DNA of 64,000 bases, taken from contig NC_088173.1 of the NCBI RefSeq assembly GCF_028769735.1, forward strand, positions 12,297,038 to 12,361,037, read 5' to 3'. The stretch is from Zonotrichia leucophrys gambelii (taxonomy: Eukaryota; Chordata; Aves; Passeriformes; Passerellidae). Under the pieces are notes generated by a model. That model made no database searches. It was not told the DNA's origin and was given only the letters and a program-made list of their open reading frames with translations. The position numbers and the translations under genes were made by a program. This document shows, one piece after another, positions 1-12,857 of this stretch; positions within the stretch are counted from its first letter, which is position 1; every line of letters starts with the position of its first letter.

Positions 1-2463
1 AATAACTCTTCATTTCCCATTACTAAATGTGCAGGTTTTGATAATAAAAATATTTTATTTATTCAAAACAAAAGTGAATTTAAGACTTATTTTTGTATTC
101 TGATATCTGAGATTACTACTGTAATTCAGTATGCTAGAAAATTTTACCTTTTCAGATACTAAAAACCTGAAATATATTTATGCCTTGGATAAGAAAGCTT
201 ACTTCCAAGTGGAATAGAGTTGGTTTCCACAAAACGTAATGTAACTTCTCATGTGATGAATAGACTTTCAGTGTTCAAACTGATTACTCAATTTTGCAGA
301 AAACTATAAGTTTAATGAGACATTGAATTAAAATGCTCAGGAAAACAAAAAATCTTATTTCCTTCTACTTTATGACAAATGTTCTCCAAACACAATATAA
401 GCAACCATATCCTCAATTATGCAGTGCTGATGTGCTGATGAATTTTGCTGTACTATGAACACATTTTAGGAATTTTGCTTTTGCTGCACGTATGGAAACA
501 TGTCACTGGTGGTAATTTAGTTCTTGGTCTGCGAAATGGGGAAATAATAAGAATGAGAATATGGTTTTTTTACCATCAAGTGCAGGTCTAAAAACTCTCA
601 GACTCTCAGAACTGTCTCCTAACTGGGTATAAAGTAGCTGACAATAAATGCAATTCTGTTTCTGGAGATGATGTTGTTTAATTCCCTGATCCTTATCATT
701 CTTCATTTCTTACAGGTTGAACCTTTTTTCTGCTGGAGAAAAAAAAATCCTATTCAGCTTGTACAGAAATTTTTTGAGCAAAATTATGGCCTTTTTATAT
801 GCAGTACCCAGTAAAGAGTCAAAGTAACAAACACACATAAGCCAAGAAGAGGAGAGAAAGGGCCTAATTCATAGCAAATATTTTTTGCAATTACTAATTT
901 GCCCTATGCCCCCTTTTCTTTACCTGTTACTTTCCTGCAATCATGTGCATCTCTGGAGGTACCAGTGTGATTAAACTTCAGCAGAAATCCTTCTCAAGGG
1001 GAGTTGTGACCTCCTCTGTTTTTGTGTTTCAGAGGCTGTCAGCAATTGTGGTGCTTTACAGAAATCTAAGATTAGTTGCCCACCTCACATACTGGGAATG
1101 TCTGTCACCTTTTCCTACCCAAGAATAAATACATCTCTCTCTCTTTTGCTTTGTGATTTGATTGGTATTTATTTTTTTCCCTGACCTCCTCTAAAGCCAC
1201 TGATTGGTTAAGCTACTCCTTATTTTTATCTCAGCCCATTTTCTGCTATAATGTTACTTTACCATCTCACTGGCAACACCATTTATTCTCCTGTTGTTTA
1301 TAACTCCTTCCGAGAGGCAGCTCTTCCCAACTTTTGTCTGCTTCACGCAGGCCATGTGTCAGCTTCGCCAGCCTCATCAGAAGTACCTGATTATCCTCTC
1401 AGTGAGCTCAAGGTTAAGTATCTTGACCCCAGAGTTTGAAATTCTGAATTGCACCATATCTCATTCACCTCTAAGTCAAAGATAAGAGTTTGAACCCCCT
1501 TGTGGAAGATGAGGATGGAAGATTGCTGTTTAAACTCAGAAAAATACGCATTTTTCTTATCTTATTCAGATCCGTTTGATTTCTAGCTGCTGCAATTTCT
1601 GTTGGCTTTTGTAGCAGATTGTCTCTGTTTAGCTTTTACCCAGCAACATTTCTGACTCAAGTGCTGTGAAAAACAAATAGATTTTACCACACAGGCTGGA
1701 AAAAAAAGAATGATAACAAATAGGAGATGCATAATATGCGATGGATCTGACTTCCAATTTTAAATATTTTTTATGAAAGCCACTTTATAAGATTCAGTCA
1801 GCTCTAAATTATTTACTTTAAAAAAACATTAAGAAACCACAAACAAAAATATGAAAACATCTTCACATCCTAACAGGTAATTGAAAGGGAATTTTAAAAT
1901 TAAATTTATGGGAAATATGTCATTAATATTGCTCTTTTTTATGAACTCTTTGGATGCAATTATCTGTGCAGAAATTCAGCCATATTGGAAGGGCATTTTG
2001 TGAACATCCGTGATTTAGTGTGATTTTACAGCTTAAAAAACCAAAAAACAATCACATACATTGATGCATAAACAATCAATGTTCATCTTGAAAGCCAGTT
2101 ATTAGTGTTTGTTTTGGAAAGTAACAGTTGCCAGGAGAAGTATCAGGATGAAAGTGTAATTTGTCCATGTCTTTGCTGTGAGTGCCACCATCTATGTAAA
2201 TACAAAATCAAAACTGTTTTGTTTTAAAATTCAATTATTTATTTTAGGTCTCACATTTCATAAATATTGATTTTGGTTTTATTATTTTCCCCAACATACT
2301 TCCAAAAAATTCTATAACATCTTTAGGATTCCATGATTTCCCAAAGTAGTTGATAGTTCAGAGGATTAAAAGCAATTTTCAAAACATAAATATAATACTA
2401 TTCTTTTTATATTCTCTTTCACTACGTAGGATTTATATGCTGTGCTGTATTTCTCTTTAGTAA
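1..2463. other. Unique AT-rich DNA, no gene recognised
   Basis: Open frames in this stretch are about 60-70 codons or shorter, end at random stops, and resemble no family I know. I see no repeat with a clear family signature and no CpG-rich promoter-like segment. Ordinary bird intergenic or intronic sequence is the simplest reading. Confidence 0.6.
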
Positions 2464-2596
2464 AGATCAGGGAATGGTCTAGCAGGAGGTGTCCTGGCCC
2501 ACGGCAGGTGGGGTTGGAAATAGATTATCTTTATGGTCCCTTCCAAACCAAACCAAACCAAACCAAACCAAACCAAACCAAACCAAACCAAACCAA
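2464..2596 (+). mobile_element. CR1 LINE 3' end with (CCAAA)n expansion
   Basis: The sequence matches the last part of bird CR1 elements: a GGTCTAGCAGGAGGTGTCC block, then GGCAGGTGGGGTTGGAA, then GATTATCTTTATGGTCCC and TTCCAAACC. After TTCC the element does not go on to the usual octamer tail. It runs into about eleven copies of CCAAA (2543-2596). CR1 elements are non-LTR retrotransposons that are usually 5'-truncated on insertion, so only the 3' end is present. The pentamer probably grew from the CCAACCCAAACC stretch inside the CR1 3' end. Confidence 0.85.
2543..2596. repeat. (CCAAA)n microsatellite, about 10.8 copies
   Basis: A perfect pentanucleotide array of 54 bases lies at the 3' end of the CR1 fragment. 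On the other strand it reads TTTGG. It is probably polymorphic in length. Confidence 0.95.
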
Positions 2597-5500
2597 TTAA
2601 TAGGACTATGAATATTACAAGATATTTTCCATTACTATGTCCTGTGCTTGATTTTCTATTTGCTCTACTTTCCACATTAATCTAATCATGAAGAATATTC
2701 ACATGATTTTAAAAAAATCTAAAATTTTCCTCACTAAAAATTAATTTTAGTGGGACATGCTTGGATGGCATAGGAGACACATTCAAAATAGTCATTTAGA
2801 TTCTTTGCAACATCAGCTTTTAAAAGTGCTTCCAGCCAAAAAGGGGAGTGAAACTCAAAAAGAATCTGCTTTTCCTCAGTTTCATTACTTTTCTTTTATA
2901 TCTTAATTTTCTAAAATATTGCCATTATTAAAACTTTTATCTTAGTTGTTCCTAAAAGTAATAAAATTGGACATTTGAAAATACAAACATTTGAACTTCA
3001 TCCTTCAGTCTTTAAAACAGCTCATTTTCCGTCCTTTTGTCTAAATTTGGCACAATTAAAAAAAGGGGTGCTGTTTTATTTTAATAGTGGAATGCATGTT
3101 GCTATACTGCAGCGGAGGGTACCTTGATGGTATGAAGTCAAGTCAAGAACTGCAGCAATACTTTCAGTGCTGCACAAAAGGAGGCAGTGACAATTTCAAC
3201 AAAGAGCTGGCAGTCTTAGGACTTGTTTAGGCAAAAGCAAACTTCGATCCATACTGGATTTCTTTCAAGTTTCTCTCTCTAAATTCTCTTTAATCATCCT
3301 TTGTATTAAGTGTTTTATATTATGTACTGTATATAACAACCTTTCATAACCAGATTTTAGAGAACAAAAGTATACCCCAATAAACTGCTATATTAAGCTG
3401 TGTAGACAAACATGGTTTCCTTCAAGAAAACAGGCTTGGTTTCCAAAGGAAGGTCGACATTTGCTTTGCATCATCCTTCAGCTCATACTGAAAGGATCGC
3501 AACATAGCCAAGTCTTTGGCTTCTTCTCAGCCATTTCCAAGGAGAAATAATAGCTGATGTCAAAATGCTCATTTGACCATCACATGATGTCTTTCTTCAT
3601 GAGAACCTTCCAAACAGCTTCTCTGAGCTATTTCAGAGCAGCCGTTATCACCTGTCCTGGTGATTTTATGAAGGTACAAATGTCAAAGTTTCACCTGAGA
3701 GAAAACATCCATACAATAAAAGTAGCATAACATGCTTTACCCTTTAAGAACAGAAAACTGCAGCTGTTTCACACAGATTTGCTTTACACTAAGGCACAAC
3801 TATGTATGCCTAAATGTGATAGATATTACGTCCATACATTAGTCAAGTAGGTTCTTGTGATGACCTAATAGAATATAATGTAGATTGTATATGTGTATCT
3901 ATATTACTATATTCATCATAGAATCTGCTAATTAATGTGTTTCTATTATTAAACATAGACTTATGAATATTTCTAAGTGCTATGTATCTATATGTACTAA
4001 TATCTCAAGGTAAACACATAATTTATGAAAAAAAAAATAAACCAGATTTACTGGCAATGCCTTCTCTCTTCTTGTCAGATATCACAACTCTCCTTGAAAA
4101 TTCAGGTCTCAAGTTCACTTTCCTTGATCAATTTTTAGCAGCCTAAGGATCATTTTTTCAGACAGTAATAGTAAAATTTGGAATTTAGATAAGACTAGTT
4201 CCAAGTCTAGTGTCACTCCTGATGCAATGATCAGTACAGAAAGAGACAGCATATACATGTTTGAGATATAGCACAATCCTCTTCAGTGTAACATCTTATT
4301 TTTTGTGCTTTTCTCTTCCAGTTTTTCTACATCTTTATGTCTACCTTGTGCTCAAAATTTTTGGATAGAACTTGTGGAAAATACTCCTATATCCGTGGTA
4401 AGACAAAAATGGACAAGGAAGAAAAATTACTGCAGACAATTAGAAAAGGAAAAATGAATGCAAGTTACTTCAACTTTTCTGAAGTGTAACAAAAAGAAAT
4501 ATGAACTTCTTTTAGTCATCAAAATTTTTTACTAGGGGAAATTTATATTTTACATTGAATTTGCTTTTCATAATTTGTGACCTTTTTTTAAATATATATT
4601 TAATTTTCTTTATTTTGTTCAGAATAAGAAAATCAGATGAATAACCAGTACCTTGGAGTTTTGGAAACCCCCTACATTTTCAGTAATGAAACTTGCAAGT
4701 TCATTGCTCCAGGCCCTAGGCAAAGGACTCTGTTCCAATGGTCTTTCTCTTTCTTCATGTAGAGTTTAACAGGTCTGAAGAAGTATTTCTCCAACTAATA
4801 TAACCTTTGTTTAACTTTCTTGAGCATATGTGAAACTATCAACATGGAATGTTTATAAGCCCCAGGCCTGTAAGGATTAGGCAAATAAGATTTTTTTTTG
4901 CTTTCTGCTCTGCTTCAAAAGCAGTTAAGGGTTGTGCATTCCAGTTTCACAAAGCACCTCATTCAGACCTAGCTTTAGGTGCTTAAGTCCAAGAGAGAGA
5001 GGGAACATTTCCTGAGTACCTCTCTTCAGAGATTTCTGTTGCCTATTTAGCCTGAGGTGCTGCAAACCTCATGCTCAGATCTGTTGATGGAGTGTGCCTG
5101 TCTCCTAGAGATATCTTGTTTATCAATTACAGTTCTGAAAATAGGTACTAGGCTATAATTGTCAAATTTCTATCTTGAGCATTTCACTCATGATCCCTAC
5201 CAAAACTCAATGCAATATTGTTTGTAGAAGCAGGCATAAGAAGCAGGACAAAATTGCAGTTTTGCTCAACTTAGATCTATCTGTATCATTCTTTATGCAC
5301 CTTTTCCAAAACTCATATTACTTGGAATCCAATTTTGAAACAGATCCTCATCTGGAAGCAATTGGCGTTGCTGTTGATGTTAACTTCAAATGAGTTTAGG
5401 GACAGTGATTCAATTGTGATGCCACCTGACCTCAATCTCAATAGAATCCATAAAACATGAAAAATATTTAAAATGTCTTAAATATCCAGAAAAAATGTTA

Positions 5501-8500
5501 CCTTTTATTTAGACTCTTGTAATTCACCAGCTGTTTAGCTTTTAAAAGGATCTTAATAAAACATTTTCATTACTAAATGGAAAAATACCATGCAAAACAC
5601 ATGCATAAATATTTTCTAGAAGGAAGCAAAATGAAACTATAACTCAAACACTGTGTATATATCTGCTTCTAGTCAGCAGATGTGAGATGACCATTTTGAT
5701 GTGTCTTTTTGAAAGTGGTTGTTAACTCTGAGACAAATATAGTTTTAATTGTGTTCAGCCACTTCATGGTTCAAAATCATCACCATGAAGTTAAGCATAA
5801 GTCAAAAGCATAGACTTGTGAAAAACACATTCTCAGGTAAAATATTTCTATGGTTCCATTGACCCCACTAAAACTTAAATGTAGTGCTCAGAAGAATCAC
5901 ATTTATTTTCCATTTTTCTTTTTATGCAAGACTGCGCAAAATCCATTTTTAGATTATTTAATAATTTGAATTATTTTCTATTTTTCAAAGTGTCATCTGA
6001 CATTTTATCAGCAAATTATTTTTCCTGCTAAAATCCCAAAGTTTTTGTTATGAAACTATTTCCATCCAATATCAACAAACTAGTTGTGAAAGGCTTGATG
6101 TGCTCTACTACAACTAGGAATTGCATAGAAATTCATGGGTTTTTTATTAATGTTGTTTGCTACAACTGACAATGACTTCTCACATCCGAATTTCACAGTT
6201 TTCTAGCTCAGATGAAAAGCTTCTGTCAAATTTGCCTTGCAGTCATTTCAACTTAGCTTTTGTTTGTTTGCAATGTTCACTTTCTTACTGGGAAGGAAAA
6301 CAAGGTATAGGAAAACAGAGCTGCCATCAAACTTTTATACAGCATAGTGGTTTTAGGCAGATTGCTCTTAGCCTCTTGTATGCAAATCAGATAATTAAAA
6401 TGCATAATGTAAATGTAAATATGAACAATAGGAGAACCTCTTTGACAATGATCAAAGGAGTCTTCTTCAATGTTAGAAATCAGAAGATAATGAACCAACA
6501 AAACTATCTTTCAGTCTTTCACCTTCACAGATTAACTAAGGGGATTTCTTCAGCAAAAAGATGAACATGTAAAACAGTAATCTGTGGAAATGCTTGAAAA
6601 CTTATCCCTGAGGATTTTGAATGAATGAAGCAGACTCACAGAAGGATTTTCTAAACACTTCAGTCTCTCATTAAGCAAGTCTCCATGAGCAATGTATTTC
6701 TTGGCCAAGTCAGTGTTCTTCTCTTCCCTGACACATTCTCTTATGGGAATGTTACATGAAAATATCTCTGAATGCCAAGGCAGAGGGGAAATTGATGTTA
6801 TTTAAAGAACTGGCGTAGCTAGAGAAGGTTGGAGAAGCTAGTGAGACTCAAGCCTGATGGAAGAGCATAAGAGAAAGAGTCTGTGAATTTTGTTTTGTGT
6901 TATTGTAGATCTCCATCAAAACTGTCTTCTAAGAAAAGGTCCCCTGCATTACAAGTGGGACTGATATTCCACAAATTTACCAAATGTCTAGAGAGACTTC
7001 ACTAGAACTTCATCTACCTCTCTCATGTGTTACCTTCTCCAGTCAGCAAACAACGGACTCAGAGATCTTGCATTTGCATCCTCTGTTGCATCCAGTCTGG
7101 ACAGGTTTGTGACTGTGTGTTTAATAGTTAGATTACAGCACCTGATCACAGAGCTTTCACCTATGTATTTGCTGTTTCTTGTGAAACCCACCTCAGCAGC
7201 CACTACAGCATCTGAATTAGATACAGCGAGCCTTCTGCTTTGAAATATGTATGATCAGTTACTGACTTTAGTCTTTGCAGCTGCTTACACCTGATATATC
7301 CTGTGCCACCAGGAGTATCCAAAAATGATGTAACCTACAAAGACAGCTTCTGAATTGTCATTGTCATGCAACATTCAAACAGAATCCAAAATCAATAAGC
7401 TAATAGAGCAAGGATATGATATTTATGCAATTGTGAAATTTTTCTCAATGCAGATCCCATGATCATTGATGAACCTCTGTTTCACCAGGAAAAAAAAAAA
7501 AAAAAAAAAAAAAAGCAGAGATTTAATTTTGGAAACAAGAAGAAAAGGACAAGATTTATTACAGTTTTGGTCTGAAGGTTCTGTATTGCCTAAGCACTTT
7601 TCATACTGCCATTTCCAATGTATTGTTCTGACAGAAAAGGTCACGAAGTTTTATGCTGCAAAATAAAGAATAAAATAGAAAAGGAGAAATATAATTGTTT
7701 TGGTTGAAAAGTTCAGTAAGGTCTAGAAATGTTGAACAGTTGGACACTGATTTTATTTTACTACAGGATCACACATTTCAATGACAGTACAGTTGATTCA
7801 GTACTGCAGCTGATTCGATTTCCTGTGCCTTGCATGGGAAGAAAAGTAACTTTCTAAAAAGACAGTATATTTTCAATAATCTTTCAAATCATTTGTCTGT
7901 AGCAACTGCTTAGAAGGCTGACATTGAAATCCATTTGCTTATCAAAATGTTTTCTTCTCCGCAGTGTGTAAAGCTTCATGCTGGTTATTGTAAACTTGCC
8001 ATTGATTTTCCAAACAGTTGCAGAGAACTGGGGTAAAAGGAAGGTCACATTTTGAAGAAATGTGGATAGCCGAAAGGTTAAAAAGTAAAATAGATGACAG
8101 ATAGTATTTTTGTAAATTGCAAGCTTTTCGTTTTCAAGGCATGTTGAACAGTGTTCATTTCACTTCATCACAGTTGGCAGTGATACAAAAAATATCTTTA
8201 ATTAAAAGCAAATCAGTATTACAAGAGTTTTCAGTCTTGTAAAATTGACTATTCATTCCAACAATGGCTATTTTGCCCCTTGAACAAAATTGCTTTCAAT
8301 ACTATTTTTGAAAAAAAAAAAAAAGATAATATGATGCTTATTTCAGAGTACTAAGGAGAATACTCATTTTCCTTATATAATTTTATTTTCATTGCAAATA
8401 GATGAAAGTAATATCCAAATGTGGAATTTCGCCATGAGTTGGCCTTGGATAAGAGAGCTAGGTAACTATGTTCTCCAAATGTCCTCAGCAGAATAAAAAT

Positions 8501-9443
8501 TTCATGCCTTGAAATAATCATATCATAAAAGCTTTCAGAGTTGAATCAAAGAGGTAAAGCCTCAATTCTAAAATTAATGACTTGTTACAGAGGAGTAAAG
8601 TTACCTGCAATTTCCAGTGAAATTATCAGTTGTGTTCATACATTTTATCTGTGACCAGTGCAACATCCTCACTGAAGCTTTGTGTCTTTGATGTCTGAAT
8701 TGCTTTTTGTGTTCTTTCCTTTTTTGATTCATTTACATAGAAGAATGCTTGTTGTTCCTGCAGAAAAATATGCATTTTTGAACTGCTAATACCTGCAGTT
8801 GAAATGACAGTTAATTCATTAAGGGCTTATTTCCATGGGATTCAGTTATACATGACACTACAGCAAAAAACATTTGCATAATGTAAGAGGACAGCACTAC
8901 CTATTGTTAGACCATTTAGGCTTTTTTTTTTTTTTAATTTATTGATAGGAAGAGAAAAAGAAAAAGTTTTCATACAGGCTTTGGGCAACCTTCTGTTTTT
9001 CATTAAGATTCTGTCCTGGAAGAAAGGAAAGACGTAAAGAATAGAAAGAAATTAATCTTCTTACATTAAAGGAAAGAAATAAAAAAGAATTAAAAGATTC
9101 TGTCAAAATACATCAGAAAGAGTTGTTGGGGTTTTTTCCCATAAATCAGAAATTTTAGTTCTAAATAAATTGAGGTATACCTAATGTTTGCTATACATAA
9201 TACAAAATTTTCTAATTTTTACAATATTTCTACTGAGTTTCAGTTATTGCATAAAAAATGGAAAACCTTAATTGTATTTTAGGATATAGTTTCAAAACAC
9301 AGCAAAAAAAAGAGAGTGGATAGATAGGATATAAATTCATTTAACTGATAATCTTAATTCACCAAGGAAACTAGGAAAATATATTTACTTAATAGAGTTT
9401 ATACTATTTCATGATAATTTTAAAGAGTAAAGTCTAACAAAGA
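2597..9443. other. Unique AT-rich DNA, no gene recognised
   Basis: No family signature is visible except homopolymer runs. The longest open frame, about 135 codons at 6157-6564 on the plus strand, has no recognisable domain, is rich in codons expected from AT-rich random sequence, and has no codon periodicity that I can see. A short segment at 5338-5400 loosely recalls old interspersed repeats found in reptiles and birds, but the match is too weak to call. Confidence 0.55.
7490..7514. repeat. (A)25 homopolymer
   Basis: A run of 25 adenines. There is no AATAAA in the 40 bases before it and nothing gene-like upstream, so it does not look like the tail of a processed pseudogene. Confidence 0.95.
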
Positions 9444-9504
9444 AAAAAGAAACATATACTAGAATATTTTACTGTGTAAAAAGAAACATATACTAGAATA
9501 TTTT
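9444..9504. repeat. 34-bp tandem duplication, about 1.8 copies
   Basis: The 27-base segment beginning AAAAAGAAACATATACTAGA occurs at 9444-9470 and again, identical, at 9478-9504. They are separated by ACTGTGT, giving a 34-base period. Perfect identity suggests a recent local duplication. Confidence 0.93.
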
Positions 9505-11502
9505 CAACTAAAACTACAGAAATTTGTTTTGATGAGGAAATGTCACTAGAAATAATTACATGAGTTTATAGGTTAAAGTTTATCTCCACAATTAAAAAAT
9601 GCAATATTAACAAATCAAATTATTTGCTATGAGTAGGCTGCATGTCAGATAAGACATCACTGATAAGATTGAAAGCTTTCATGTGAAGTTTTCTAGATTT
9701 TGTGTTTGGACATGCCAAAATTGAAAAGATGAAAATTCAGTAATACATCAGAGGAAGAATGGTAAAACCAGGCCTTTCATACCTCAGATAAAATACTTGA
9801 AAAATTACTTCAGGTTGTTTTGTCAACAAGATATGGATTTGACTGAACATCTCATGAGGGAATAAATTTTGTGCCAGAGCCGGTAAAACAGAGAACAAAT
9901 CCTGGTGTTCATGGTTTGACATGGCAGCAGAGCCTTCCTGCCTGCACACCTCACCAGGCTCCACCATCTCTTGACTTGATACCCCTCTCAAGTATTGGAA
10001 AAATATCCCTCCCTGCCAAATGTTTCTACTGGCTGTCAAAGAAATCAGTGAAGACTAGCCAGCTTCCAAGCATATTCCTCCTCCCTACAGCCCCTTTCCC
10101 TGTACTTGTGCACTTCACTGCTTGTGCTAGCTCTATTTGCAGTCCAAGAGAAGAAACAGATACCAAAGGGAAGTAGCTGTCAGTAGCAGAGCCATGGTTT
10201 TCCTCCTGACAGAAAACAGTTTGTCTGTCCTCATAACTCTAAGACTAATGGCTAGAAAACCTGCTTTACCACCTAAAATAAGCACCAAAAGCTCAGCAGA
10301 ATTCAGGAGCTGCTGACATGAAACCTGAAGGATTCTTATTTTCCCTCCAGATTCAGCCATGACTTCAAGTCTCTCATCAATGTGACACACTAGAGAACTA
10401 CTTTTCTTGTGTCTGAAGTCAGCTCTTTTATTTGAACACAAATATTTGAGGAATATCTAACATTGATCATGCAGGAATAATCATGCTCTTCTTTACCTTT
10501 AAATTACAGAGACTGGAACAGATGTTTGATGTGGTGCACTTCTATTAAAAATACAATAAATATACAGTACTGTGGAGAAATATTGATAACATAGTGGCTT
10601 AGTGAGCTGGATTAACCTGGAGGGCTCAAATCCAGGTGCCAATCACTTTGATTAACAGTTCAGGGAAGCCTGCTCATGAAGTTACTCAGTGGCAGCCCAT
10701 TTTCTGATGCAATTTGCCGTAATGAAGTTAACTTCCAGTCTGGAGATTGTAAAGTGGCTGGTCATAACACTGGGAGTTGGTTAGGCTGTGAAACTGAAGT
10801 CATGCTTTCTAAGTAATTTGAATCACAAAGTCCCTTCCAATCAACTGGTACAAGGGTTTACCCCCATTGTGCCCTTTTCAAAGATTCTTGTTTTTCACAT
10901 TGCTTGAGAGAATTTACACCCCTTGCAGTTTCTACTTCTACATCTAGGACTCAGGATATTATAATTCTACCAGTTGTGCAAATCTCCAAAATGATAGAAC
11001 TGCCTTGATGATACCACACAGCTGTAAAGAGCTGTGAGTGTTTGTCAGCATGACATTTTCTCCATACCTGCATGAGAAAATTAATTTGGGATGAAAAATA
11101 GCTACAAGAGTGGATTAGTGTTTTTTGACTAAAAATACTGGTTTGGTTATGAAACAAGATACCAGATAAATCTTCAAATTCAATTACACTGAGAATATAC
11201 CTTCTCCATACTCAGTAGTAGCTAAAATGTATTCAAGTAGACTATGTAAATCGTGAAACACTGAAAAAATTCCTGTTGAGGTGGCAGATTTGCAAGGTAA
11301 CTGGACTTAAGACCTTTGAAAAGTTTTTTGCCTCTCTTCCTTCATCCACATGGTGTCTTTAATCTTCTTCACCAAATAATGTAAATTTCTCTTTGTTTTT
11401 TAATAATTTTAAAGTGAATTAAAATACTAAAAACATGCATTGAAATGTTAATATTTTTAAAAGACCAATATATTTTACATTATCCATAGCATTTTAAAAT
11501 AT
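9505..11502. other. Unique DNA, no gene recognised
   Basis: About 9740-10440 is somewhat richer in GC than its surroundings and holds overlapping frames of about 100 codons on both strands. None resembles a protein I know, and the frames on the two strands shadow each other. A GTCCCTTCCAATC near 10831 recalls the CR1 3' end, but the sequence around it does not support an element. Confidence 0.5.
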
Positions 11503-11550
11503 TATTAGTATTAGTATTAGTATTAGTATTAGTATTAGTATTAGTATTAG
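11503..11550. repeat. (TATTAG)8 microsatellite at a CR1 3' end
   Basis: Eight perfect copies of TATTAG, followed directly by TATAGAAT and then the antisense CR1. On the CR1 sense strand this is a (CTAATA)8 array exactly where CR1 normally ends in ATTCTRTG octamers. Confidence 0.95.
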
Positions 11551-12752
11551 TATAGAATAATTTTTGTTGGGAAAAAAAATTAGGATCATCAAGTCCCACT
11601 GTCAACCAAATGTTAACACAGCACTGCCAAGTCCATGACTAAGCCATACCTCAAGTGTCACTCCTATAGGTCTTTTAAACACCACCAGGTTGTTGACTTG
11701 ACCTCTTCCCTGGCAGGCTGTTCCAATGCTTGACAACCCTTTCTGTGAAGAAATTTTTTCCTAATATACCATCCAAATCTCCTCTGGCACACTTTGAGGA
11801 TTTCTTCTTTTGTCTTGTTGCCTGGGAGAAGAGACTCACCCCCATCTCACCACAACCTCTTTCTAGATAGATGCAGAGCTGTAAAGTCTCCCTTGAGCCT
11901 CCTTCTCTCCAGGCTAAACACTCCCCATTCCCTCAGCACTTTTCAGAAGAATTCTGCTCCAGGCCCCTCACTGCCTCCGTTGCCTTTCCCTGGACCAACT
12001 CCATCATTCAATATCCTTCTTGCAGTGAGTGAGGGGCTCAAAAGTATTTCAAGTACCGGGGAAAATCATTTCCTAATCCTGCCATCCACACAATTTTTTT
12101 GCACAGCCCAGGTTGTCATTAGGGTTCATGGACATGTGGACATGCAGCTCGTTCATCCTCAGCCAGCTGCCCACCAGCACTCCCAAGCCCTTTCCCAATG
12201 GACTGCTTTCCAGCCACTGTGCCCCCAGCCTGTAGGGCTGCAGGGGGTTGTTGTGGCAGAAGTGTGGGACCCAGAATTTGATGCCGTTGAAACTCATGCT
12301 GGAGTTTCAGGCTCAGAGTGATGTCTCAGCCCATCTATCTGCCCAGCTCTCTCTATAGTGTTCTTATCCTCCAACAGATCAATACTCCCACCTGACTTGG
12401 TCTCTTTGAATATACTGAGGGCACTCTCAATCCCTCATCCAGATCATCAATACAGATATTGAACAGGACTGGGCCAAATACTTAGCCCTGAAGGACAGAC
12501 ACCAAATGGATACAGCACCGTTCACCCTCACTTTCTGAACACGGCCATCCAGCCGGTTCTGTCTAAGACAAGGGCTGCCAGCTTCTCCAGGAGAATGCCA
12601 TGGGAGACGTATCAAAGGCTTGCTGAAGTCCAGATGGACAACGTTGACATTTGATCATCCATCCACTAGACAGGTTATAAAGGGAGTTCAACATGGTCAA
12701 AAAGAACCTTTCTTAACACCCATCCTGCCTCAGCTGATCCCTTGATTGTCCT
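11551..12752 (-). mobile_element. CR1 LINE, 5'-truncated, antisense (RT C-terminal half to 3' end)
   Basis: Read on the minus strand this is a 1.2-kb CR1 fragment. The plus strand shows the reverse complement of the usual bird CR1 landmarks: GATCATCAAGTCCCACTGTC, GCAGGCTGTTCCAATGCTTG, CTCCTTCTCTCCAGGCTAAA and GCTTCTCCAGGAGAATGCC. In minus-strand translation 12297-12073 keeps the CR1 ORF2 block HNNPLQPYRLGAQWLES followed by KGLGVLVGSWL, downstream of the RT catalytic core. The product would have been the reverse transcriptase of CR1, which copies its own RNA at the target site. Frames are broken by stops and indels, so it is dead. The plus-strand 175-codon frame at 11794-12321 is the antisense shadow of this element. 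The 5' truncation point meets a TG/TA microsatellite. Confidence 0.9.
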
Positions 12753-12754
12753 GG

Positions 12755-12783
12755 TTGTGTGTGTATATACGTTGTATGTGTAC

Positions 12784-12819
<36 letters not shown>

Positions 12820-12857
12820 ATAAATATGCATTTGTATATATATTTGTACATGTATAA
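12755..12857. repeat. TG/TA microsatellite
   Basis: An impure array of TG and TA dinucleotides with a pure (TG)12 core at 12795-12818, flanked by TATA-rich and TACATG segments. It starts where the antisense CR1 stops. Confidence 0.95.

Noticed and set aside
5338..5400. Old amniote interspersed repeat (CAGATCCTCATCTGG...)
   Set aside because: Only a loose resemblance from memory, too short and diverged to support a call. A similar weak impression at 38000-38090 was also left out.
6157..6564. Plus-strand 135-codon open frame
   Set aside because: No domain, and composition typical of random AT-rich sequence; a 74-codon frame overlaps it on the other strand.
7440..7514. Poly-A run as the tail of a processed pseudogene
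   Set aside because: No AATAAA before it and no gene-like sequence upstream.
9737..10441. Three overlapping frames of about 100 codons on both strands
   Set aside because: They shadow one another and have no recognisable motif; no splice-framed coding region can be built.
11794..12321. Plus-strand 175-codon open frame
   Set aside because: It lies antisense over a CR1 element whose minus-strand translation matches CR1 ORF2; the frame is a by-product of GC-rich LINE sequence.
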